Positions 56,543-64,000 of a stretch of DNA of 64,000 bases are shown here, one piece after another. This stretch comes from Psychrobacter sp. NG25 (GTDB lineage Bacteria; Pseudomonadota; Gammaproteobacteria; Pseudomonadales; Moraxellaceae), in NCBI RefSeq assembly GCF_015234355.1, contig NZ_JADGMV010000002.1, forward strand, positions 434,001 to 498,000, read 5' to 3'. The first letter of the stretch is position 1. Every line of letters starts with the position of its first letter. The position numbers and the translations under genes were made by a program. The notes under the pieces were generated by a model. The model saw only the letters and a program-made list of their open reading frames with translations, was not told the origin of the DNA and ran no database searches.

Positions 56543-56583
56543 AAAATGTAGCAGAGCTAATGATAAAGGTCAACTACATAAAA

Positions 56584-58254
56584 TTATACTTCAGTCTGAT
56601 CCGCATACATCTTACGCATGACTTTTTTATCATGTTTACCGACAGAGGTTTTTGGCAGGTCATCCACAAACTTAAACTGACTAGGCACACCATACTTCGG
56701 AATCATACCTCGCTCTACAGCTTTTTCAGCAATGGCTTTGATATCATCCACATTCGTGTCTTGAGCATCAGGTTTTAGAACTATCAAAGCCAATGGACGC
56801 TCACCCCACTGTTTGTCACGAACACCAATGACTGATACATCCGCCACGGCTGGATGCAGTGATAAAATGGTCTCAATCTCTAATGATGATATCCATTCAC
56901 CACCTGATTTGATCACATCTTTTAGGCGATCGGTAATGCCAATACAACCATCAGGGCGTATGTAAGCGATATCTTGGGTATGCATGTAGCCATTTTCCCA
57001 TAGCTCCTTACCCGCATCCTCATTTTTCAAGTAACTTTGGGTCAGCCAAGGTGCCCGCAATACCAACTCGCCTGTATTTTCTTTACCGGTACCAACCGAT
57101 TTATTGTCTGTACCCCACACTTGAGCATCCACCATCAGCACAGGCTTACCAGTCATACAACGGCGCGCGATATCTTCATCATCAGACATCTCAGGCTCAT
57201 TAAGACTAAATTCGGTCAAGCTAATAAGCGGTGCAGTCTCTGACATACCGTAGCCGGTATAAACTTCGATACCTTGGCTCATGGCTACTTTTGCCAAGCC
57301 TTCTGTCAATCGTGAACCACCAATGATCATTTTTAGGCCGTTAAAGCTCGCACCACGATCCTGTGCTTCTTTGAGCACCATTTGTAAAATCGTTGGTACG
57401 CAGTGGGTGATACTGACTTTTTCATTAATAATCAAATTGAGCAAGCTGTCAGGGGCATAGCGGCCTGGATAGACTTGTTTTAGACCTACCATCGTTGCGG
57501 TAAAAGGAAAGCCCCACGCATGGACATGGAACATCGGCGTCATAGGCATATAAACATCACCATAGCTGACGCCCTGCTTATCAGGCAGCATACCTAAAGT
57601 CGCGGCTTCCGCCAAACTGTGCAATACCAATTGACGATGGCTAAAGAATACGCCCTTTGGATCGCCCGTTGTTCCTGACGTATAGAAAGTCGTCGCAATG
57701 GTATTTTCATCAAAGTCAGGAAAATCAAACTCGCTATTGGCGGCTTCTAATAATGTCTCATACTCACCTTTTACACGATTTTGGCTACCACCAAAAACGC
57801 CTTCATACGACACGCCATCATCATCAAGCCAAATAATATGCTCGATACTGGAGTTTTCAAACTGGTAGTCTTTGACCAATGGCGCAAACTCAGAGTTCAG
57901 CATCAGTACTTTAGGCTTGGCATGATTGATGGTGTAAAGGATTTTGTCTGGTGACAGGCGGATGTTAACGGTTTGCAAAATATACTCTGACATTGGTACC
58001 GCAAAGTACGACTCCAGATAACGATGACTGTCCCAATCCATCACCGCCACCACATCACCAGCGTCAAGCTTTAAATCAGCTAAAACGTTGGCTAAGCGAT
58101 TGATACGGCTAAACAGCTCTTTATAAGTGAAGCGTTTTTTATCTGCATAAACAATTTCTTGATCTAGCGACACTGTCTTGGCACGGTTTAATAGTTGCTT
58201 TACCAATAGTGGATAATCGTAAGCGGACGGTGCACTATTATAGATATTTGACAT
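56584..58254 (-). CDS. Fatty-acid/medium-chain acyl-CoA ligase
   Basis: This 556-residue AMP-forming ligase has YTSGTTGDPKG, VYTGYGMSETAPLI, GCIGITDRLKDVIKSGGEWIS and the terminal KTSVGKHDKKVMR. The length and the GGSRLTEGLAKVAM segment fit medium- or long-chain acyl-CoA synthetases of the class near FadD/AlkK. It is upstream of the PrpE-type gene in the same direction with a terminator and repeat in between, so it is probably its own unit. Confidence 0.88.
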   Translation of the reverse strand: MSNIYNSAPSAYDYPLLVKQLLNRAKTVSLDQEIVYADKKRFTYKELFSRINRLANVLADLKLDAGDVVAVMDWDSHRYLESYFAVPMSEYILQTVNIRLSPDKILYTINHAKPKVLMLNSEFAPLVKDYQFENSSIEHIIWLDDDGVSYEGVFGGSQNRVKGEYETLLEAANSEFDFPDFDENTIATTFYTSGTTGDPKGVFFSHRQLVLHSLAEAATLGMLPDKQGVSYGDVYMPMTPMFHVHAWGFPFTATMVGLKQVYPGRYAPDSLLNLIINEKVSITHCVPTILQMVLKEAQDRGASFNGLKMIIGGSRLTEGLAKVAMSQGIEVYTGYGMSETAPLISLTEFSLNEPEMSDDEDIARRCMTGKPVLMVDAQVWGTDNKSVGTGKENTGELVLRAPWLTQSYLKNEDAGKELWENGYMHTQDIAYIRPDGCIGITDRLKDVIKSGGEWISSLEIETILSLHPAVADVSVIGVRDKQWGERPLALIVLKPDAQDTNVDDIKAIAEKAVERGMIPKYGVPSQFKFVDDLPKTSVGKHDKKVMRKMYADQTEV

Positions 58255-58595
58255 AAAATTGACTTCCTTGTTGATCAGAGATAAAGCGTTAACGATTCTC
58301 GTTGTTAAAAACTTCTAACAAATTATATTTTTATGAGCAGCCATTACTGTTGCTCCATTTTTACTAATAGTATTTAAAAAATGCCATCATCGATAGTAAG
58401 AAAAAACCCATACCATGTAAAGTATACACGCATAAACACTATGACACTGAGCGTTCGTTTATTCTGGTTTCACGCCTTATCACGTTATGTTAGCGAGCCT
58501 ATAGATTAGTAGCCCTTAGATTAGTAGACTTTAGATTAGCAGCACTTAGATTAGTAGACTTTAGATTAGCAGCACTTAGGTTATTAGCCTTTATA
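58255..58595. other. Intergenic region with tandem repeat between the MFS and ligase genes
   Basis: The region holds the ligase promoter and the 15-bp tandem repeat at 58502-58591 downstream of the MFS gene. No other gene is seen. Confidence 0.6.
58502..58591. repeat. Six tandem 15-bp units after the MFS transporter gene
   Basis: Units are TAGATTAGTAGCCCT, TAGATTAGTAGACTT, TAGATTAGCAGCACT, then the last two repeated in order, then TAGGTTATTAGCCTT. The alternation gives a 30-bp higher-order period. It ends a few bases before the MFS stop codon. Confidence 0.9.
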
Positions 58596-59849
58596 TTAAG
58601 CGGCACGTGATTTGGTCTTTACCATACCAAAACTGGCAACGAGCAATGCTAAAACCTGTACAAATACTAGCAACCATACTGTCAGTGACCACTGCCCACG
58701 CGCATAGACGATGCCGCACAGCCATGCCCCTAATGTCCCACCCGTATAATAGCCCAGATAATACAGACCCGATGCGAGTGAGCGGCCTTTCTTCACATTG
58801 ACCGCGATATAGCTAATAGTAGCCGCTTGGGTAACGAACACACCTGAGGACATAATAGCAAGCCCTACCACCACGCCCCATAATGGCGTCACAAGTGTCA
58901 ACAACACGCCTATCATAGAGATAAAAATAGCAACTCGAACGGTACGTGCTGACCCGAATCGACGTAACAGGTTGGTCGATAAGGGTGTAATGACAACCCC
59001 TATCAGATAGACCGCAAAAATATTGGCCAACGCACCTGTACTCAGCTCATAAGGCGTATTGGCCAGATGTAGATTAATAAAGGTAAAACAGCCCACTAGC
59101 GAGAACAACACACATGCCCCAAGCAGACAGGCAGTCACGACATAACGGTTCGTCAAATGCTCTCCAAGCGTCTGTATCGCTGCTCGAAAGTTGGGATTGG
59201 CCACGAATTGTTGTGATGACGGTAGCATTTTTCCGACCCACATCGCGCCGACTAGCGTCATCGCTGCCATCACATAATACCCAGCACGCCAGCCAATGAG
59301 CTCGTGTAAATGCCCGAGCAAAAACCGACCAAGGAACCCGCCTAATACACAGCCTGACACATAGAATGACATCAGGTCCGTCACTGCTCGCCCTTCAAAC
59401 TCCTCACCGATATAAGCAATCGTCACGACTGTAATACCTGGCACTGACAAGCCCTGCATGAATCGCCAGAGCCCTAGCCAACCAATACTCGGACTCTGCG
59501 CGATTAACGCCGTAGGTATCGCCAAAAACAACAGCGCCCCAACGATAAATGGCTTACGCCCCACTGCATCAGAGAGCATACCCAAAAATGGCGACATAAT
59601 CGCAATCGCCATTATCGTCGCGCCAACGATCATACCTGCTTGCACTTCGGTCGCCGAAAAGTCCACCATCAGCACAGGTAGCACGGCTTGAATAGAGTAC
59701 ACTTGCAAAAAAGCAAACATACCAATCAAACCAATCGTGAGCTTTAATACCCATGATGGTGAATTGGTTTGAGGAGATGGCAATGGGGCATTATTTTGAG
59801 TCTGATTGACAGTATTGTTCACAAGGATGCTGACTATATTAGGCGTCAT
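58596..59849 (-). CDS. MFS transporter, YnfM-like
   Basis: This 417-residue integral membrane protein has twelve hydrophobic helices and the MFS signatures GMLSDAVGRKPFIVG (A-motif) and GGFLGRFLLGHLHELIGWRAGY. It begins with a cytoplasmic polar stretch of about 35 residues. Closest class by memory is YnfM/arabinose-efflux-type DHA1 transporters. The substrate is unknown. Its stop codon is next to the 15-bp tandem repeat. Confidence 0.88.
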   Translation of the reverse strand: MTPNIVSILVNNTVNQTQNNAPLPSPQTNSPSWVLKLTIGLIGMFAFLQVYSIQAVLPVLMVDFSATEVQAGMIVGATIMAIAIMSPFLGMLSDAVGRKPFIVGALLFLAIPTALIAQSPSIGWLGLWRFMQGLSVPGITVVTIAYIGEEFEGRAVTDLMSFYVSGCVLGGFLGRFLLGHLHELIGWRAGYYVMAAMTLVGAMWVGKMLPSSQQFVANPNFRAAIQTLGEHLTNRYVVTACLLGACVLFSLVGCFTFINLHLANTPYELSTGALANIFAVYLIGVVITPLSTNLLRRFGSARTVRVAIFISMIGVLLTLVTPLWGVVVGLAIMSSGVFVTQAATISYIAVNVKKGRSLASGLYYLGYYTGGTLGAWLCGIVYARGQWSLTVWLLVFVQVLALLVASFGMVKTKSRAA

Positions 59850-59885
59850 GTGGCTGACGTGAGTGATAGAATTAAAATAGAGTCA

Positions 59886-59985
59886 ATTCATTATAAACAG
59901 GTTACAGCGTCAACTTAGCTTGATGTATGAAAACTACCTCTGCGCTCGGTTGCCTTGTACCACTATTAAATTGAATTAACCATAT
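59886..59985 (-). repeat. Family B intergenic repeat, copy 9
   Basis: In reverse complement: GTACAAGGCAACCGAGCGC, then CATCAAGCTAAGTTGACGC. It lies just upstream of the MFS gene. Confidence 0.7.
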
Positions 59986-60106
59986 AAACGTCAGCAATGA
60001 TAATTGCTTTAGGTTTGTAACGACAAGCACATTATGGTATCACAGCCAATCACGCGTGCTGATATCAAAACCTAATACAAACAAAAAACGCCATTAATAA
60101 CAACGT
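59986..60106. other. Rest of the gap before the second 174-bp family A element
   Basis: The MFS to MBL-like gap is about 560 bases. With a family B and a family A copy it is largely made of repeats. No gene was found in it. Confidence 0.5.
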
Positions 60107-60280
60107 TAGGGCATGTCCTCAATTCAAACGACATTCATCTAACTGGGCTAAAAATGTCTAAATTTTGCCAAACATCGTCAAATAGTTAGTCAATATCCCG
60201 ATATTATCTACACTATTTTTCTCGTTTGACGGCAATTTATCTCATTTTTATCTCCATTTTTGAAATCAGGACACACCCTA
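60107..60280. repeat. Family A MITE-like element, second 174-bp copy
   Basis: It starts TAGGGCATGTCCTCA and ends ATCAGGACACACCCTA. Length equals that of the copy at 3824, and they share the interior (CCAAACATCGTCAAATA, GTCAATATCCCGATAT, GTTTGACGGCAATTTATCTC). It lies about 130 bases before the MBL-like gene. Confidence 0.85.
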
Positions 60281-60407
60281 ATCAAAGTTTCACCTTTGTA
60301 ACAGACTTTGAGTGAGCAAATTGCCATAATCATAAAGCGCTATATAAAGTAGCTGTATAACAATAATCTTATAAATTTAAAAATTAATCATTTAAGGAAG
60401 TATATCG

Positions 60408-61154
60408 ATGAGCGATAAAATTCATGATTTAGGGTCGGGTTTTTGGAACATACGCGGATCATTTCGCATTGGTGGTGTACTAAATATCGGTACGCAATGC
60501 TCACTAATAAAGCTAGCATCAGGACGCTTTATCTTTTTGGACAGTTATGCCTTAACAGGTGACGTTCGAGACGAAGTGATGGCATTGACCAATAATGGGG
60601 AAAATGTCGAGGCTGTACTGAACGTACACCCATTCCACACGGTACATTGTGCACAGATGGCAAAAGACTTCCCAAAAGCAACTTTTTACGGCAGTAGCCG
60701 ACATCATAAAAAAATATCAGAAGTACAATGGGCAGATGACTTGGTCGAGAGTGATGCGGTCGCTGAACGCTATCCTGAGCTTGAGTTCTCTATGTCAGAA
60801 GGCGTCTACTATATCTCGCCTAATGAGATGATTCATGCCGGTTCATTATTGGCCTACCATCCTGCCAGCAAAAGCTTGCACGTCGATGATACCTTTATGA
60901 GTCCGCCAACTAAATTATTAGAGGCGATATTGCCTGAGCTGATACTGCATCCTACGACTAAAAAAGCATTGAAAAACGAACCCAGTGCTGGCAAGGAATA
61001 TTGTGACTGGGCCACCAATCTCGCCCATGAATGGCGTGACACTCAGAACTTTTGCGCGGCGCATTCATATTTGGTCCAATTCAAAGAAAGCCAGTTTGAA
61101 AAGGCACTATTAAAAGCGATTAATAAGGCACGTCCTAAGTTAGAAAATGCTTAG
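60408..61154 (+). CDS. Metallo-beta-lactamase-fold-like protein
   Basis: This 248-residue soluble protein has a fold pattern like MBL hydrolases: strand-rich N-terminus (IGTQCSLIKLASGRFIFLDSY), then NVHPFHTVHC in place of HxHxDH, and a HVDDTF segment where a metal-ligand Asp may lie. The canonical HxHxDH is not intact, so metal binding may differ or be lost. A ribosome site, AAGGAAG, precedes the ATG. It could be a DUF4336-like or lactonase-like protein; I am not sure. Confidence 0.65.
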   Translation: MSDKIHDLGSGFWNIRGSFRIGGVLNIGTQCSLIKLASGRFIFLDSYALTGDVRDEVMALTNNGENVEAVLNVHPFHTVHCAQMAKDFPKATFYGSSRHHKKISEVQWADDLVESDAVAERYPELEFSMSEGVYYISPNEMIHAGSLLAYHPASKSLHVDDTFMSPPTKLLEAILPELILHPTTKKALKNEPSAGKEYCDWATNLAHEWRDTQNFCAAHSYLVQFKESQFEKALLKAINKARPKLENA

Positions 61155-61470
61155 CTTCTCACAGTTAAAAGTTGAAAAACAGGCTAGGTAGGTCATCGTT
61201 CCAATCGAAAACTACCCAAATGGACTAGAACGAATTTATTCCTCAAAGAAGAAGCTACCATTTTGGTGGCTTTTTTAGGATATTACTTCTGACTTAAAGT
61301 CACTCTTTGCTAAGTAGACATAAATCTGTTATAAAATCCTACTTTCAGATAACACATAATAATCTTAATACAAGAAAATAAACTTTAAGCTTTATATAAT
61401 TGCGGCGTACAATTTTTACGCCGTATTTATTTGATTTTTAAGGTACTGTAACTTTATTCAGGACTATAAT
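61155..61470. other. Intergenic region between the MBL-like gene and the carbonic anhydrase gene
   Basis: The gap is about 316 bases and contains a terminator at 61253-61276. The rest is AT-rich and should carry the carbonic anhydrase promoter. Confidence 0.5.
61253..61276 (+). terminator. Terminator after the MBL-like gene
   Basis: AGCTACCA (61253-61260) pairs with TGGTGGCT (61264-61271) with one wobble, loop TTT, then five Ts. Confidence 0.75.
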
Positions 61471-62301
61471 ATGAATCGTCATTATTTAGCATTTGCTACC
61501 ATAGCAGTAAGCACCCTCGGTTTTTCTGCCTGTACCTCTCACCATCAAGTTTCAAAAGAACAGCTGACTAACACTAATGCGACCGTAATGGCATCGCAAG
61601 ATAGTCATAGTGTTCATCATCCTAAGTGGTCATACGAAGGTAGTACAGGTACTGAATATTGGGGTGACATCGAAGGTGCTAGTACCTGTAAAACTGGGAA
61701 ACAGCAGTCGCCTATCAATATTACAAAAGTGACTGCCAGTAGCGCAGCCACACCCGTCATGGATTATGCTAAATCTACTGACATTCGAATTCATGACAAT
61801 GGCCATACTGTTGTTTATACACCGACGACCGAAAATAACGCTATTATATTAGACAATGAACGCTATCTATTGAAGCAGTTTCATTACCATACGCCAAGCG
61901 AACATCAATTTGGTAGTCAAAATTATCCAGGCGAGATTCATTTTGTTCACGCTAATAGCGAAGGCAATCTTGCGGTAGTAGGTGTCATGCTTAAAATTGG
62001 TGAGGCCAATAACATGCTGCGCGTGTTGCTAAACGGGACTGAAATCACCACCCAAAATGATGACGAATTTACGGCTAATGATGTTGATTTATCCACCTTA
62101 GCACCTGTCATGGCTACTTTCTATCATTATAGCGGCTCGCTAACAACACCGCCTTGTTCAGAAAGAGTCCAATGGTATGTCAGTAAGCAACCTTTAATAT
62201 TGACTAGCGATCAGTTTGAGATTATGTCTGATTTATACGAAGGTAATAACCGCCCTATTCAGCCACAAGGCTCGCGTAAGGTAGAACAGCTTAGCAACTA
62301 A
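61471..62301 (+). CDS. Alpha-class carbonic anhydrase, exported
   Basis: This 276-residue protein has an exported N terminus with a cysteine in GFSAC (Cys21; weak lipobox) and the alpha-CA fold: KWSYEGSTGTEYWGD, QQSPINI, FHYHTPSEHQF with two zinc histidines, EIHFVHAN with the third, and YSGSLTTPPCSERVQWYV. It hydrates CO2 in the periplasm. AGGACT before the ATG supports the start. The N-terminal ~45 residues before the domain are Ser/His-rich. Confidence 0.93.
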   Translation: MNRHYLAFATIAVSTLGFSACTSHHQVSKEQLTNTNATVMASQDSHSVHHPKWSYEGSTGTEYWGDIEGASTCKTGKQQSPINITKVTASSAATPVMDYAKSTDIRIHDNGHTVVYTPTTENNAIILDNERYLLKQFHYHTPSEHQFGSQNYPGEIHFVHANSEGNLAVVGVMLKIGEANNMLRVLLNGTEITTQNDDEFTANDVDLSTLAPVMATFYHYSGSLTTPPCSERVQWYVSKQPLILTSDQFEIMSDLYEGNNRPIQPQGSRKVEQLSN

Positions 62302-62348
62302 ACTAACCATCATTAATATAATTAGATCAATATAAAAAAATATACCGT

Positions 62349-62398
62349 TAGGGCCTGTCATCATTACCTATAAATAGGCTAATTGATGATACGCCCTA
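62349..62398. repeat. Family A element, 50-bp remnant
   Basis: TAGGGCCTGTCATCATTA is mirrored by TTGATGATACGCCCTA. The copy lies between convergent carbonic anhydrase and nsrR genes; its own hairpin could act in termination. Confidence 0.7.
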
Positions 62399-62427
62399 GA
62401 TAATTATCCACACCATTACCAAAACCA

Positions 62428-62934
62428 TTATCTAAACAACAAATCTTTCAGCTCGTCTTCATTATTAATAATATCTGCCAATGTATAATGCTCAAGGACG
62501 GTAATAAAAGCCCTTAATGCTTCAGAGAATACACTTTTGAGTTGGCATACTGGCGTAATCACGCAGCCTATCGGTTTATCTGTCTTTTCTTCGATGAAGG
62601 TAACTGGCAAATCTTTTGATTGAGAGCCTTTATCCTTACTCACTGGTACGGCAAAGCACTCTACCAAATCAAAATCAGGCTCTATTTGTTTAATCAATAC
62701 ACCCAAATTAATCTCTTTAGGTGTACGTGCCAGTCGTATGCCTCCATTTTTGCCACGCACACTTTCTATATATCCTAACTGACCCAGCTGATGAATAACT
62801 TTGGTCAAATGACTTTTGGAAATGTCATAGCTATTGGCAATGTCACTGATATTAGCGAGCGTGTGCGGCTCCGGTTTGACCGCCAGATAAATCAATGAGC
62901 GCAGTGCATAATCACTATAATTGGTCAATCGCAT
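62428..62934 (-). CDS. nsrR: NsrR-type Rrf2 family nitric-oxide sensor
   Basis: This 168-residue Rrf2 regulator has the N-terminal MRLTNYSDYALRSLIYLA winged helix and KSHLTKVIHQLGQLGYIESVRGKNGG, as in NsrR. Three cysteines (93, 124, 130) are expected [Fe-S] ligands. In E. coli NsrR the first two are only about 5 residues apart; here about 25 extra residues (KDKGSQSKDLPVT...) lie between Cys93 and Cys124. It is directly downstream of nnrS and likely regulates it in response to NO. Confidence 0.88.
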   Translation of the reverse strand: MRLTNYSDYALRSLIYLAVKPEPHTLANISDIANSYDISKSHLTKVIHQLGQLGYIESVRGKNGGIRLARTPKEINLGVLIKQIEPDFDLVECFAVPVSKDKGSQSKDLPVTFIEEKTDKPIGCVITPVCQLKSVFSEALRAFITVLEHYTLADIINNEDELKDLLFR

Positions 62935-63002
62935 TTACGAACACTCCCATTCTAATTCTCATTATTAATCATTTAACCACTAGCTGCTTAACCACTATCT
63001 AC

Positions 63003-64000
63003 TTAACCAAACAGGCCATCCGGTCTAGGGCGTGCCAGCATCGGTACGTAGCTGATGCAAAATAACATAAAGCAGGCAATCCATGCACCTTGAGCAATCA
63101 TAATCCATAATAAGTAATGGCTCATATCTACCAAAGGCAATAGCACGCGACTGGCAAACACCAAAACCATCAAACCATACATCAAAGTTGTCGTTTTAGG
63201 TGGATTATGAATACTGCGGCCAGTATGCCCAAGCGATACCCGTGTCATCATCGCTACCGTCATCATGCCAATACCCGAAATCGCGAGCCCATGTACCGCC
63301 AAACTATGAGAGAAACCTAACCACGGTTGCAATGCGTACAGCATAAAACTCAAACACATGCCTAAAAACGCAATATACAATGACCAAAGCAACGGCTTTT
63401 GCCAAATGCCACGATGATACCAACCTACTAGACGAATGATGTTAACGATTGCCACACCGAGCGCCGTTATAGTCAGTAAATATGGATGAGGATAAAACAG
63501 ATCAACGATAAAAAAGGCTAAAAATAATAATAAGCTTGCGATATCTTGTACTTTACTATTATACAAGGTAACGGTTTCCGCAACGCCTTTAGCGTTAGTC
63601 GTACTAAGACCTCGCTCAATAAAGAATGGTACCACGCGGCGACCAATGGTCAATACTAAGCCAATGATTAAATAAAATCCCAGATACATGCCTGTCTTCA
63701 TGATGCTCATGTCTGCATTGATAATGCCCCAATAGCACAGTCCATTGCCTAACATTAATAATGCCAACTTAGCTAAGATGCCCATCTGCTTATATTGCTT
63801 GACTTGCCATACTGCTCGGAAAATAGCAAAGGCCATCGATGCGATAAACAAAAAATCACACACTGCGGCGACGTACAACAACAATGCGCTATTGCCCGCC
63901 ACCACTATGCCCATGCCAAAAGCGATCCAACTAAGACGTGCTAACAACCAACAGGCAAAGATACCTAACAGTTTGTAGCCGTGCGGCATCATCACCCCTG
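63003..64000 (-). CDS. nnrS: NnrS family heme-copper membrane protein, 5' end outside window
   Basis: The visible 330 codons plus the frame open to the window edge code for a polytopic membrane protein with about ten helices, e.g. GFYLIIGLVLTIGRRVVPFF and MTVAMMTRVSLGHTGRSI, both NnrS hallmarks with the HTGR motif. NnrS helps cells resist nitrosative stress. The GTG/ATG cluster at 63986-63995 is internal, because family members have about 60-100 further residues upstream. It is 68 bases upstream of nsrR in the same direction, so they form an operon. Confidence 0.85.
   Translation of the reverse strand, partial: GVMMPHGYKLLGIFACWLLARLSWIAFGMGIVVAGNSALLLYVAAVCDFLFIASMAFAIFRAVWQVKQYKQMGILAKLALLMLGNGLCYWGIINADMSIMKTGMYLGFYLIIGLVLTIGRRVVPFFIERGLSTTNAKGVAETVTLYNSKVQDIASLLLFLAFFIVDLFYPHPYLLTITALGVAIVNIIRLVGWYHRGIWQKPLLWSLYIAFLGMCLSFMLYALQPWLGFSHSLAVHGLAISGIGMMTVAMMTRVSLGHTGRSIHNPPKTTTLMYGLMVLVFASRVLLPLVDMSHYLLWIMIAQGAWIACFMLFCISYVPMLARPRPDGLFG

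Noticed and set aside
58502-58591. CRISPR-like repeat array
   Set aside because: The 15-bp units are contiguous with no spacers; this is a plain tandem repeat.
1-64000. tRNA or rRNA genes
   Set aside because: I looked for cloverleaf-like stems and rRNA signature segments in the gaps and saw none; a tRNAscan run would be decisive.

Overview
The window reads as a chromosomal segment of a gammaproteobacterium of the Moraxellaceae, most probably Psychrobacter. This rests on moderate-to-low GC by eye, an Hfq with a long Gly/Phe/Arg repeat tail (as known from Acinetobacter, Moraxella and Psychrobacter), lptC-lptA-lptB with kdsC and kdsD, a carboxynorspermidine pathway, and many short intergenic repeats. 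No rRNA, tRNA, CRISPR array, integrase or intact insertion sequence was seen.

Layout. 1-3.2 kb: end of a YebC/PmpR-type gene, then feoA, feoB and a 41-residue Cys-rich FeoB-associated microprotein. 3.2-13.9 kb: ogt, ftsY, two M16 peptidases, an M15 peptidase, rodA and an RlpA-like protein. 14-25 kb, mostly minus strand: radA, the LPS transport/Kdo block lptB-lptA-lptC-kdsC-kdsD, hfq, miaA, mutL, tsaE and a QueD-like gene. 25-28.6 kb: a small basic protein, YnfA-type and ICMT-type membrane proteins, a hypothetical protein and htpX. 28.8-32.2 kb: an AT-rich accessory patch with a two-gene defence-like cassette, then a Fur-type-promoter esterase and a MITE. 32.2-35.1 kb: carboxynorspermidine synthase and nspC. 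35-45 kb: a DUF924 gene, rnhB, lpxB, a DAHP synthase, pepN, a pal-type lipoprotein and a phosphopantetheinyl transferase. 45-60 kb: an outer-membrane protein, an IclR regulator, a valine-degradation cluster (acyl-CoA dehydrogenase, enoyl-CoA hydratase, HIB-CoA hydrolase, mmsB, mmsA), two acyl-CoA synthetases and an MFS transporter. 60-64 kb: an MBL-like protein, an alpha-carbonic anhydrase, an NsrR-like regulator and the end of an nnrS gene.

The standout is the minus-strand pair at 28780-29784. The first gene is a 125-residue minimal Cas10-like polymerase (mCpol) with a DGDD motif and no CRISPR array. The second is a two-transmembrane, beta-rich Cap15-like effector 12 bases downstream. This is the architecture of the recently described Panoptes (mCpol/2TM-beta, OptS/OptE) anti-phage systems, in which the nucleotide product is thought to hold the effector off until a phage sponge removes it. 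The cassette is much more AT-rich than its neighbours, has a 6-bp microsatellite where its promoter should be, and lies beside a decayed duplicate of the carboxynorspermidine synthase 3' end and terminator.

Two families of short repeats are scattered between genes. Family A has TAGGGCGTGTC-type inverted ends, with five copies of 37 to 174 bases; one sits between a Fur box and the esterase gene it should control. Family B is about 100 bases with a conserved core and occurs about ten times in both orientations, including between feoA and feoB.
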